Source: Rhizobium sp. ZPR4
Lineage (GTDB): Bacteria > Pseudomonadota > Alphaproteobacteria > Rhizobiales > Rhizobiaceae
NCBI RefSeq assembly: GCF_040215725.1
Contig: NZ_CP157972.1
Coordinates: forward strand, 62,001 to 126,000
DNA: 64,000 nt
Direction of reading: 5' to 3'
Below the pieces are notes generated by a model. It was not told where the DNA came from. It did no database searches and worked only from the letters and a program-made list of their open reading frames with translations. A program made the position numbers and the translations under genes. This document shows, piece by piece, positions 1-9,600 of the stretch. How positions within the stretch are numbered: position 1 is the first letter of the stretch; every line of letters starts with the position of its first letter.

Positions 1-1405
1 GCGGGCAGGTGACAGCGTCGCCCGTGTCCGCGAGTTGGAGAATATCCGCAATTTTCTCACCAGTTCCTCGCTGACGCTGGTGATGGATCTGTTCTTCACG
101 ATCGTCTTTCTCGCGGTCATGGCATCCTATTCGCTGCTGTTGACCGGTATCGTGCTCGCCTCCTTTCCCTTCTATATCGCGATCTCGGCGGGGGTGACGC
201 CTGTCTTTCGCCGTCGACTGGAGGAGAAGTTCAATCGTGGTGCCGAGAACCAGGCCTTTCTTGTCGAAACCGTCACAGGCATCCAGACCCTGAAATCCAT
301 GGCGGTCGAACCGCAGATGCAGCGGCGCTGGGAAGAGCAACTGGCGGGCTACGTGCGCGCCAGCTTCAGTGTCCTCAGCCTCGGCAATTGGGCAAGTCAG
401 TTCGTCCAACTGGTGAGCAAGCTGGTCACCGCGGCCGTGCTCTTCTTCGGCGCCAAGGCCGTCATCGAAGGCAACATGACCGTCGGGCAGCTTGTCGCCT
501 TCAATATGTTGGCAGGGCGCGTTGCTCAGCCAGTATTGCGGATCGCGCAGGTTTGGCAGGATTTTCATCAGACGCGGCTATCCATTGAGCGTTTAGGGGA
601 TATTTTGAATACCCATCCCGAGCCGATGTTTACACCCGGACGGGCTGCCCTTCCGGCGCTGCGGGGCTCCATCTCATTCGAACATGTGACCTTTCGATAT
701 CGTCCTGGCGGTCCCGAAATTCTCCACGACATCAATCTCACCATTCCCGCCGGCCAGATGGTCGGCATCGTCGGTCCCTCCGGCTCCGGCAAATCGACAC
801 TGACCAAGCTGGTTCAAAGGCTCTATCTTCCGGAAAGTGGCAGAGTTCTGGTCGACGGGGTCGATCTGTCGTCCATCGATGTGACGTGGTTGCGGAGACA
901 GGTCGGCGTCGTGCTGCAGGAAAATGTCCTTTTTAATCGCTCCATCAGGGACAATATCGCGCTTGCAGATCCGGGTATGCCGATCGAGCGGGTCATCGCT
1001 GCAGCGAAATTGGCGGGCGCCCACGATTTCATCCTGGAATTACCTGACGGCTATGACTCTGCCGTCGGCGAGCGCGGTGCAAGCCTGTCCGGCGGACAAC
1101 GACAGCGTATTGCGATTGCCCGAGCCCTGGTGATGGATCCCCGTGTTCTCATTTTCGACGAAGCCACCAGCGCTCTCGACTACGAAAGCGAGCGTATCAT
1201 TCAGGAAAATATGCGCCAGATCGCCAGAAACCGGACGGTTCTCGTCATTGCCCATCGTCTTTCGGCAGTCCGGCACGCCGATCGCATTCTGACGATCGAA
1301 CGCGGCCGCCTCGTCGAGGATGGCAGCCATGACGAATTGGTCAAGGCAGGAGGGCGCTACGCCTCGCTCCTCCATTTGCAGACGGGTATTCACAATGTCG
1401 CATAG
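1..1405 (+). CDS. Type I secretion ABC transporter, HlyB type (5' end outside window)
   Basis: Inner-membrane ABC exporter subunit that powers one-step export of a protein through a type I channel. The frame is open to the left edge and reads in-frame residues before the first TTG at 35, so the start and any N-terminal C39-like domain are missing. Visible are the second half of the membrane domain with hydrophobic segments, then a full nucleotide-binding domain: Walker A GPSGSGKST near 773-799, signature LSGGQRQR near 1087-1110, Walker B VLIFDEATSALD near 1144-1180 and the H-loop AHR near 1252. It overlaps the following HlyD gene by 11 bases, so the two are cotranscribed. The substrate is not identifiable; it may lie left of the window. 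Confidence 0.93.
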   Translation, partial: RAGDSVARVRELENIRNFLTSSSLTLVMDLFFTIVFLAVMASYSLLLTGIVLASFPFYIAISAGVTPVFRRRLEEKFNRGAENQAFLVETVTGIQTLKSMAVEPQMQRRWEEQLAGYVRASFSVLSLGNWASQFVQLVSKLVTAAVLFFGAKAVIEGNMTVGQLVAFNMLAGRVAQPVLRIAQVWQDFHQTRLSIERLGDILNTHPEPMFTPGRAALPALRGSISFEHVTFRYRPGGPEILHDINLTIPAGQMVGIVGPSGSGKSTLTKLVQRLYLPESGRVLVDGVDLSSIDVTWLRRQVGVVLQENVLFNRSIRDNIALADPGMPIERVIAAAKLAGAHDFILELPDGYDSAVGERGASLSGGQRQRIAIARALVMDPRVLIFDEATSALDYESERIIQENMRQIARNRTVLVIAHRLSAVRHADRILTIERGRLVEDGSHDELVKAGGRYASLLHLQTGIHNVA

Positions 1406-2840
1406 GCAGACTGCAAGTATCCTGCCGTGGCCTGTCAAGTCGGATATGACCAACCATGAACGCGAGTTCTTGCCGGCGGCGCTGGAGATCGTTGAAACAC
1501 CAGCCTCTCCGGTCGGGCGCGTCGTTGCATTTGCGATCATCGCCTTCTTCTGTTTGGCGCTTGCATGGTCCTGGTTCGGCCATGTTGACATCATCGCCAC
1601 CGCCCAGGGCCAGCTCATTCCGTCCGGCCGTGTGAAGGTTATCCAGCCACTCGATTCGGGCATCGTGCGCGACATACGAGTGCAGGATGGCGATACAGTT
1701 CGAGCAGGGGATGCACTTGTCATCCTCGACAATACGGAAGCCTCCGCTGACCGGGATCGCGTCTCACATGACCTGAACCGTTCCGAACTCGATATTGCGC
1801 GATTAACGGCCCTGATGGTGGTCGGTAATCCGGACGACGCGGTGAAGGCCTTCGTGGTACCGAAGGGCGCCTCGGCCCAGGAGGTCACAGCGGCAAGAGC
1901 TTTCGTATGGGCACAGGCCGCCGAACAGGCTGAAAAGCTTGCTTCGATCGATCGGCAAATCGACCAGAAGCGTGCGCAGACCCAGGAAATCCAGGAGAGT
2001 ATTGACAAACTGGCGGCCACCACACCTCTTCTGGAGGAGAAGGATGCCATCAGGACGAAATTGCTGGAAACCCAGGCCGGAAACCGGTTTCAGTGGCTGG
2101 ATGCCGAACAGGCGGTCATCGAGAACAAGCACGACCTTAGCCAGGACCGCCGCCAATTGGTGGAGATTGACGCGGCACGTTCAGCTCTTGAGCGGCAACG
2201 AGAGCAAACGCGTGCCGAGTATGAACATCAGCTCCTCAGCGATCTGACCGATGCCCAGCAGAGCGTCAACGAGCAAACCGAAGACCTCATCAAGGCTGAA
2301 CGCAAGCTCGCCGAGACCGAGCTGCGCGCTCCCATCGATGGCGTTGTCCAGCAACTTGCGATTCATACCTTGGGCGGTGTCGTGACCCCCGCTCAACAGC
2401 TACTCGTCGTCGTCCCCAAAGGATCTTCCTTGATCCTCGAAGCGACAATCGCTAATGCCGATGTCGGCTTCGTGCATCCTGGCCAGGATGTCGAGGTCAA
2501 GGTCGAGACATTCAATTTTACCCGCTATGGTCTTCTGCATGGTCATGTCATCGAAGTCAGTGCTGATACGGTGACTGCGGATCGCAGGACGCCAGACAAT
2601 TCCGGCCAGCAGACCAATTCCTCGAATAGTAGCGAGCCAAGCCAGGTGTCTGCTGCGTCCCCTACTTATGTTGCGAGGATTGCGCTCGATGCGGACAGCA
2701 TGGAGGTGGAAGGCAAGTCAGAGCCTTTGAAGCCCGGCATGGCGGTCACCGCCGAAATCAAGACGGGTTCGCGACGGATCATCCAATATCTGCTGTCACC
2801 GCTCAAGGAGTATGCCAGCGAGTCGATCAAGGAGCGCTGA
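1395..2840 (+). CDS. HlyD-family type I secretion membrane fusion protein
   Basis: Periplasmic adaptor that links the ABC exporter at 1-1405 to an outer-membrane TolC-like channel. From the ATG at 1395 the protein has about 481 residues; an in-frame ATG at 1446 is an alternative. It shows one transmembrane segment (about residues 36-57), a first half of the lipoyl-like domain (VIQPLDSGIVRDI), a long Gln/Glu-rich coiled coil, the second lipoyl half (LRAPIDGVVQQL) and the family C-terminal pattern PLKPGMAVTAEIKTG. An Asn/Ser/Gln-rich insertion lies near residues 405-420. No TolC homologue is present in the window, so a housekeeping channel is presumably used. Confidence 0.93.
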   Translation: MSHRQTASILPWPVKSDMTNHEREFLPAALEIVETPASPVGRVVAFAIIAFFCLALAWSWFGHVDIIATAQGQLIPSGRVKVIQPLDSGIVRDIRVQDGDTVRAGDALVILDNTEASADRDRVSHDLNRSELDIARLTALMVVGNPDDAVKAFVVPKGASAQEVTAARAFVWAQAAEQAEKLASIDRQIDQKRAQTQEIQESIDKLAATTPLLEEKDAIRTKLLETQAGNRFQWLDAEQAVIENKHDLSQDRRQLVEIDAARSALERQREQTRAEYEHQLLSDLTDAQQSVNEQTEDLIKAERKLAETELRAPIDGVVQQLAIHTLGGVVTPAQQLLVVVPKGSSLILEATIANADVGFVHPGQDVEVKVETFNFTRYGLLHGHVIEVSADTVTADRRTPDNSGQQTNSSNSSEPSQVSAASPTYVARIALDADSMEVEGKSEPLKPGMAVTAEIKTGSRRIIQYLLSPLKEYASESIKER

Positions 2841-2921
2841 TGGGTTTCGCAGGCGGGGCGCCCAATTCCTTCGGCGCGGAGAGCTTATCGAGATATTTGA
2901 CTTGGCACAGGACAGAGCGCG

Positions 2922-3236
2922 ATGAGATGCAGAATTCACGTAGCGGTAATAGCCTTATCTACCGGATTATTTTTTATGCAGGAAGCACGTGCTGACGATG
3001 GCACGAAAGATTGCATCCAGAAGATAACGATAATGGAGAATATCTTGGACGCCGAGAAGATCAAATTCGGCAATGACAAGTGCGCATTGCTGAAGGCGGC
3101 CACGGCTACACGCGGGGCGATGCTGGACGAGATTGCCAAACATCAGGGACAGTGTGGGCTCAAGGAACAGTTCGTCGATATGCTCAGGAGCCAACAGTCC
3201 AGCTTTGGATCTCAGGCAGCCGCCGTCTGCAAGTAG
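2922..3236 (+). CDS. Small exported cysteine-containing protein, unknown function
   Basis: Encodes 104 residues with a clear Sec signal peptide ending in ARA before DDGTKD (cleavage near residue 24). The mature part is mostly helical with four cysteines, a pattern that would allow two disulfides in the periplasm or outside the cell. It starts 81 bases after the HlyD gene on the same strand, so it may belong to that operon. I do not recognise the family. A second small exported protein sits upstream of the RTX gene at 13532, which suggests that such proteins go with these secretion loci, but the two are not obviously homologous. Confidence 0.6.
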   Translation: MRCRIHVAVIALSTGLFFMQEARADDGTKDCIQKITIMENILDAEKIKFGNDKCALLKAATATRGAMLDEIAKHQGQCGLKEQFVDMLRSQQSSFGSQAAAVCK

Positions 3237-3276
3237 GATTGGCCGAAGACGTGCGGCTGTCGCTTTACTGCTTTAA

Positions 3277-3370
3277 GGTGTAAATCGGCATAGGGGTAAG
3301 ACGCCGATCCTCACGATAACTCTTTGTAATTCCTAACATTGGTGGGGTCATTTTCCAATGCTGAATTACA
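3277..3370 (-). repeat. Dispersed ~94-bp repeat, copy 1
   Basis: Read on the minus strand, this stretch matches 18731-18823 on the plus strand over about 94 bases with roughly a dozen mismatches and no gap. The match starts at TGTAATTCAGCA and ends near ATTTACA. It directly abuts the end of an IS630-type transposase remnant, so it is probably the terminal part of an insertion sequence or a small non-autonomous derivative. Confidence 0.7.
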
Positions 3371-3485
3371 CCCACAGGGCTTCGACGGTGCGCTTGGCTC
3401 GCGCACGCAGGAGGGCCTTCAGCTTCGAGAAAGCCTTCTCAATGGGGTTGAAGTCCTGGCTATAGGGTGGGAGGTATAGTTGGCG
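3366..3485 (-). pseudogene. IS630-family transposase, C-terminal remnant
   Basis: Reading the minus strand gives about 39 residues that end at a stop: a [18 protein letters not shown] core followed by [19 protein letters not shown]. This is the conserved C-terminal end of IS630-family DDE transposases, including the catalytic Glu of the NPIE motif. The frame cannot be followed convincingly beyond 3485, so about nine tenths of the gene is missing. It lies between the two converging type I secretion operons and marks past transposition there. Confidence 0.8.
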
Positions 3486-3647
3486 AAAAATGCAGGACAT
3501 CGTCGATGCTGCCGTCAATGAGCTGCTTCTATTTGAGAAGGCTGCGCTTCATTAAGTCCTTATTCGGCGCGCGGGCGCGACGTCTTGTTGGGAGCAAAAC
3601 CGGGTCGAAGATGAATGCCGAAATCGGACTGACAGCTCAATCGGGCC

Positions 3648-4958
3648 TCACTCCTCCCGCATGGCGCGGGCGATTTGATCGGCAAGAGGTTTTACGAGAT
3701 AAGAGAGGGCTGTTCTCTCCCCGGTCTGAACGAAGGCTTCGACGGGCATGCCCGCCAGAAGCGGCATGTTGCCCAGACGCGCCAATTCTTCTGGCGCAAT
3801 ATGGATTCGCGCTGTGTACCAGGATTCGCCGGTCTGCTGGTTGACGATCAAATCGGCCGCGACCGTCTTGACCTCCCCCAGTATCTCAGGAGTGGTCCGC
3901 TGGTTGAACGCGGTGAAGCGTAGGGCCGCCTTTTGCCCTATATGCAACTGATCGATATCGGCAGGCTGGATTCGTGCCTCGACCACGAGCGTATCATTGA
4001 TCGGCACGATCTGCATGATTGTCTCACCAGGGGCGATCACCCCACCGACGGTATGGGCAGCAAGTTCATGAACAATGCCAGACTGTGGTGACACAATATC
4101 AACCCGTCTTAGCTCATCCTGGGCAGCCACCCGTTGCTCAGCAAGTTCGGCAAGCTTGTTATCGACGTCACGTAGTTCTGTCACCACTTCCGCGCGCCGG
4201 TCCTGATCGAGCTGAAGGATTTGTAGTTTGGTCTCTGTGACGCGCGTGGCCGCGCGGGCAATTTCTGTGATGAGCTGGCCTCGCTCTCCGGACAGCTGTG
4301 CTCTGAGCCGTTCCAGCTCGGCGAGCCGATTGAACTGGACCAGTTGCTGACTGTTGAGGCTCCTGACGCGGACAAGTTCCTGCTCGGTCCACGATAGCTC
4401 TTCTTCTTTTGCGTCTTTGCGAACGATCAGGCCATCGGTCTCCTGTCCAATCTGGTCGATCCGCTGATGCAACTGCGCCTTTTGTCCCTCGATTGTCTGC
4501 TTTCTCGCTATGAACAGGGTTTGCTCAGCACTCAGGTATTCGAGTGAAGCGATTCCTTCGGTCCGCCGAGAGAATTCGTTAGGCATCGTCATGTCTTCGG
4601 CATTGTCGCGCTCGGCGACAAGCCGCAAACGTCGAGCCGTCATCTGCTCGACCTGATTGGAAATGATCGAAAGATTGGCACGGGTAATCGTGTCGTCAAG
4701 CTTGAGCAGGAGATCGCCGGCTTCAACACGTGTCCCGTTGCGTACGAGGATCTTGCCGACGATGCCGCCTTCCCGATGCTGTATCCTCTTGACGTTGCCC
4801 TCGACAACGACAGTGCCGGCGCCGAGGATCGCTCCGGAGAGATTGGCGGTCGCGGCCCAGCCCCCCATGCCGGCCAGGAGGGCCGCGATCGTGACTGCGG
4901 CCGCAACAGAATAGTTTCTGATCGATCTGGTTGCTGGACTGGCGTCATGACTGGTCAT
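3648..4958 (-). CDS. HlyD/PrtE-family type I secretion adaptor
   Basis: 436-residue membrane fusion protein and last gene of the RTX operon. It has one N-terminal membrane segment (about residues 20-40), the lipoyl-half motif VKRIQHREGGIVGKI, a long coiled coil (about residues 90-280), a second lipoyl half (IVSPQSGIVHELAAHT) and the C-terminal AGMPVEAFVQTGERTALSYL block typical of PrtE/AprE/HlyD proteins. Its start overlaps the end of the ABC gene (ATG at 4958, stop of the previous gene at 4955). With its neighbours it should form the dedicated exporter of the RTX protein, joined to a TolC-type channel encoded elsewhere. Confidence 0.93.
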   Translation of the reverse strand: MTSHDASPATRSIRNYSVAAAVTIAALLAGMGGWAATANLSGAILGAGTVVVEGNVKRIQHREGGIVGKILVRNGTRVEAGDLLLKLDDTITRANLSIISNQVEQMTARRLRLVAERDNAEDMTMPNEFSRRTEGIASLEYLSAEQTLFIARKQTIEGQKAQLHQRIDQIGQETDGLIVRKDAKEEELSWTEQELVRVRSLNSQQLVQFNRLAELERLRAQLSGERGQLITEIARAATRVTETKLQILQLDQDRRAEVVTELRDVDNKLAELAEQRVAAQDELRRVDIVSPQSGIVHELAAHTVGGVIAPGETIMQIVPINDTLVVEARIQPADIDQLHIGQKAALRFTAFNQRTTPEILGEVKTVAADLIVNQQTGESWYTARIHIAPEELARLGNMPLLAGMPVEAFVQTGERTALSYLVKPLADQIARAMREE

Positions 4959-6670
4959 AATTTCTCCGGCACGGCACGCATCGTCGTTTTTCGCAGAACC
5001 TCATCACGTGGCCCGAATGTAACCATAGCTCCTTGCGCCAGAACCAGAACGTGATCAACGGCCGCCAGTGCGTTCGGCCGATGTGCGATGACGACGACGA
5101 TCGAGCCGCTCTCTCGAATGGAAACGATCGCGTTTGTCAGCGCTGTTTCTCCTTCCGCATCAAGACTGGCATTGGGTTCGTCGAGAACGATCAGAAATGG
5201 TTTGCCATAGAGTGCGCGGGCAAGCCCGATACGTTGGCGCTGACCTGCCGACAACATGGCTCCGCTTGCTCCGATGCGTGTGTCGTAACCATCGGGCATG
5301 GACAGAACCAGCTCGTGAGCACCCGCGAGCTTTGCCGCTTCTATGATTGCTTCCGGCTTGGCGAGGGCATCGAAGCGGCTGATGTTTTCCGCGATCGTAC
5401 CATCGAACAGTTCGACCCCTTGCGGGAGGTACCCGATTGAAGGTCCAAGCGCCTCCGGGTCCCATTGATCGGTTTCAGCACCATCGAGACGGATTGTTCC
5501 GCGGGCCGATGGCCAGATCCCGACCAGCGCGCGGGCAAGGGTAGATTTGCCCGATCCGCTTGGGCCGATGATACCGACCCCCTGTCCTGCCTTGAGGTCG
5601 AACGACACGTCGCGGACAATTGGGGTTTGGGTTCCGGGCACAACGACAGTGACAGACGATACACTGAATGAACTTTGCGGCCGTGGCAGCGGCATCCGGT
5701 TCCCATCGCTTCGGAACTGCTCGAGAAGTTGATAGAGGCGACCCCGAGCCTGACGGGCGCTCACAAATCCTTTCCATTGGCCGATGGCCTGCTCGATAGG
5801 CGCCAAAGCCCTTGAAGTGAGGATGGATGAAGCAATCATCGCACCGGGCGATGCCAGTTGTTTGATGGCAAGCCAAGCTCCTAGCGCCAGAACGGCAGAC
5901 TGAAGCGCGAGCCTGAAGATCTTCGATGCCGTCGAAAAGCTGCTGGTCGCATCGTTGGTTTGACGCTGCTCGTGCAGATAGCGCGTGTTGGTCTCGTGCC
6001 ATCGGGCCGCATAGGAGCGCCGCATTCCCATGGCATGCAGGGCCTCAGCGTTTCGACGGCCCGCCTCGAGAAACTCCGATCTGGTGCCCGAAAGCTGAGC
6101 GAGTTGCTTCATGGGTTGGCGCAGGACCGCTTCGCTGCTCAACGTCAAGGCGACGAGGATGAGCGCGCCGGCTACCGCCAGCCAACCGAGATAGGCATGA
6201 AACAGAAACAGGATCGCAAGATAGAGCGGCAGCCAAGGCATGTCGCAGATCGCGACTGGCCCTGGACCGCTCATAAACTGTCGCACCTGCTCGAGATCGC
6301 GGACAGGCTGAGAGATCGCCTCCTTCTTCGACATGCGCAATGGAAGCAGCATCACCGCATCGAATGTCGGTCCGCCCAGTTTCTCTTCGATACGCTGGCC
6401 GATCCGCGTCAGGATGCGAGAACGAATTAATTCCAGCACTCCGAGAAAGACGTAAAGACCAATCGCCAGGCCAGAAAGAGCGACGAGGGTAGGAACACTC
6501 CGGCTTGCCAGCACCCGGTCGTATACCTGCATCATGAACAGCGGGCCGGTCAGCATAAGGATATTCGTCACGGCGCTGAGCGCCGCAACGATCACAAATG
6601 CTTTTCGAGTTTCCCGTATGGCAGCGGCGACCAGAGGCCGCCGCGCTTCATTATTCAAGGTCTTCACCAA
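4955..6670 (-). CDS. Type I secretion ABC permease/ATPase, PrtD type
   Basis: 571-residue exporter with a six-segment membrane domain (about residues 20-300) and a C-terminal ATPase: Walker A GPSGSGKSTL, signature LSAGQRQRIGLARAL, Walker B FLIVLDEPNASLD and H-loop AHR. The pattern (no N-terminal peptidase domain, LDEPNASLD) is that of the PrtD/AprD/RsaD class used for RTX proteases, lipases and S-layer proteins with an uncleaved C-terminal signal. The start is a TTG ten bases after the RTX stop, or a GTG one codon later. Coupling to the RTX gene points to that protein as substrate. Confidence 0.94.
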   Translation of the reverse strand: MVKTLNNEARRPLVAAAIRETRKAFVIVAALSAVTNILMLTGPLFMMQVYDRVLASRSVPTLVALSGLAIGLYVFLGVLELIRSRILTRIGQRIEEKLGGPTFDAVMLLPLRMSKKEAISQPVRDLEQVRQFMSGPGPVAICDMPWLPLYLAILFLFHAYLGWLAVAGALILVALTLSSEAVLRQPMKQLAQLSGTRSEFLEAGRRNAEALHAMGMRRSYAARWHETNTRYLHEQRQTNDATSSFSTASKIFRLALQSAVLALGAWLAIKQLASPGAMIASSILTSRALAPIEQAIGQWKGFVSARQARGRLYQLLEQFRSDGNRMPLPRPQSSFSVSSVTVVVPGTQTPIVRDVSFDLKAGQGVGIIGPSGSGKSTLARALVGIWPSARGTIRLDGAETDQWDPEALGPSIGYLPQGVELFDGTIAENISRFDALAKPEAIIEAAKLAGAHELVLSMPDGYDTRIGASGAMLSAGQRQRIGLARALYGKPFLIVLDEPNASLDAEGETALTNAIVSIRESGSIVVVIAHRPNALAAVDHVLVLAQGAMVTFGPRDEVLRKTTMRAVPEKL

Positions 6671-6680
6671 TGTTCAGACC

Positions 6681-9600
6681 TTAAGCAATGAACCGGACGT
6701 CGTCCTGATGCAGGTTTGCCAGGGCCACGTTCTTTAACGTGATGGTGTTTCCTGCATCATGCGTGATGACCGTATCATTACCGACCTGAGCGGCGGCAGC
6801 CAGAACGTCTTCGAAATCGGCAAAGAGACTATTGTCGAATTCGAGCACATCGACCGATCCCGCTCCAGCCTGGAAGTCGGTAATCGTGTCTATTCCGAAG
6901 TTGGGTTTGAAGACGATGATGTCGTTTCCGGCTCCGGTCGTGATCGTGTCGTTACCAGCATCACCGAACAAGGTATCATTAGCGCCGGTGCCGCCCAAGG
7001 TGTCATTGCCCGTCGTGCCTCTGATCCAGGCCGCAGCCTGAATCTGGGCGCGGTCCCAGACCGTTCCGTCGGCGAACTGAATCTGCTCGATACCCCAGTT
7101 GGCGGTGGCCGAGTAGAATTGCTCGTCGAGAGTTATCACATGGCCGGTGCTGTTGACCTTGATCGTCGCGTGCACCCCGGAGCGGCTGAACGTCAGATCG
7201 CCGACATTGAGGTCCGTGAACCTGACGACATCGACGTCGGTCGTCGAACCGGATTCGTCATCGATATAATCGCTGCCGTCGCCGGAAGCGTAGATGTAGG
7301 TGTCGCTGCCCGCGCCACTGTTGAAGCGATCGTCACCCAAGCCACCAGCAAAGGTATCATTTCCGCTGGTGCCACTCAGGGTATCGTTTCCGCTCGTGCC
7401 CCTGATCCAGGCTGCATCCTTGATCTGGTCCCGGTTCCATGTCGTCCCGTTGGCGAACTCGATCTGCTCGACCCCCCAATTGGCGGTGGCCGAATAGAGC
7501 TGTTCATCAAGGGTGATGACGTGGCCGGTGCTGTTGACCGTGATCTTCACGTGGGTTCCGGAACGGCTGAAGGTGACGTCTCCCACATTGAGATCGGTCA
7601 ACTTCACAATATCGATGTCGGTGGTGGAACCGGATTCGTCATCGATATAATCGCTACCGTCGCCGGAAGCATAGATGTAGGTGTCGCTGCCAGCTCCGCT
7701 GTTGAAGCGATCATCGCCGAGGCCGCCGATGAACACGTCATTGCCATTGGTCCCGGCGAGGATGTCATTGCCACTGGTGCCGTAGATGACGACCTTGCCC
7801 TGCAGGTAGGTGTCGAGGCTCCAGTCATTGCCTCCCAGGACAGTACCGTCCGCAAAGGTGATGCGCTCGATCCCACCGGCCTGGTTGAACTGGTTCTTGA
7901 GCGTAATGGTCTCGCCGTTCTGCAGAACGCGGATGACGACGTCGCTCGTGTTGCCGCTTGGTCGTTCGAACCGGATGTCCGCAAGGTTCAGATCCGCGAA
8001 GGCCAGGGTGTCGACGTCGGTCCCCGACGTGACCTCGGTGATGACGTCGTTGCCATCTCCCAAGCGGTAGACATAGGTATCGCTGCCGGCCAGTCCATTG
8101 AGGGCATCGTTTCCAAGGCCCGCACGGATCTGGCTGTCCGACCCTGCCGTGCCGGTGATGGTGTCATTGCCATCCGAGCCGGCGATGTAGGCGACATTTG
8201 CAATCATATCCGCGCGCGACCAGGTCGTGCCGTTCGCGAAGACGATCTTTTCGATACCCCGCTCATAGGGACTATCGAGAGTATCCTTGACCAGAATCGA
8301 GTCTGCGTCGCCGGCACCCGGCGCACTTTCGGCAATAAGGATGGTGAGATCGGTCCCATTGCGTACCAGGGTGACATCGGCCGGGTTGATGTTGGAAAAG
8401 ACGAGCCGGTCGTTGGTGCCGTTCCAGTTGTCCTCGGTGATGGTGTCATTGCCATCGCCACGAGCATAGACATAGGTGTCGTCTCCGCTGGCGCCATTCA
8501 GGGCATCGTCGCCCGCGCCGCCGGAGATAACGTCGGCCACGTTGAAGCCGGCGATCGTATCGTTGCCGGCTGTCGCGGCCTGCTCGAGCAGCAACACCCT
8601 GATCTGGGCACGGGTCCACGTTGTGCCATCGGCGAAGACGATCTTTTCGATCCCTCGCTCGTAAATATCGTTGAGCGTGTCCTTGACCAGGATCGAGCCT
8701 GCGTCGCCCGCACCGGGAGCGCTCTCAGGGATGACAATGGTCAGATCCGCGCCGTTGCGGGTTAGCCGGACGTCGGCCGGGTTGATATCGGAGAAGACAA
8801 GCTGGTCGTTGGTGCCGTTCCAGTTATCCTCGGTGATGGTGTCATTGCCATCGCCGCGAGCATAGACATAGGTGTCGTCTCCGCTGGCGCCATTCAGGGC
8901 ATCATCGCCCGCGCCGCCGGAGATCGTGTCTCCAACGTTGAAGCCGGCGATCGTATCGTTTCCGGCTGTCGCGGCCTGCTCCAGCAGCAACACCCTGATC
9001 TGGGCTCGGGTCCAAGTCGTGCCATCGGCGAAGACGACCTTTTCGATCCCTCGCTCGTAAATATCGTTGAGCGTGTCCTTGATCAGGATCGAGCCTGCGT
9101 CGCCGGCGCCGGGAGCGCTCTCGGGGATGACAATGGTCAGATCCGCGCCGTTGCGGGTTAGCCTGACGTCGGCCGGGTTGATATCGGAAAAGACAAGCTG
9201 GTCGTTCGTGCCGTTCCAGTTATCCTCGGTGATGGTGTCGTTGCCATCGCCACGAGCATAGACGTAGGTGTCGTCTCCGCTGGCGCCATTCAGGGCATCG
9301 TCGCCCGCGCCGCCGGAGATAACGTCGGCCACGTTGAACCCGGCGATCGTATCATTGCCGGCTGTCGCGGCCTGCTCGAGCAGCAACACCCTGATCTGGG
9401 CACGGGTCCACGTTGTGCCATCGGCGAAGACGATCTTTTCGATCCCTCGCTCGTAAATATCGTTGAGCGTGTCCTTGACCAGGATCGAGCCTGCATCACC
9501 GGCGCCGGGAGCGCTCTCAGGGATGACAATGGTCAGATCCGCGCCGTTGCGAACCAACCTGACGTCGGCCGGGTTGATATCGGAAAAGACAAGCTGGTCG

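Noticed and set aside
3467..3844. 125-codon plus-strand frame between the secretion operons
   Set aside because: It overlaps the transposase remnant and the reverse of the adaptor gene, with no protein-like pattern.
6759..8765. A 668-codon open frame on the plus strand opposite the RTX gene
   Set aside because: It is an antisense shadow of the repetitive, GC-biased RTX gene; its residues repeat with the same period and carry no motif, and similar shorter frames recur in each unit.
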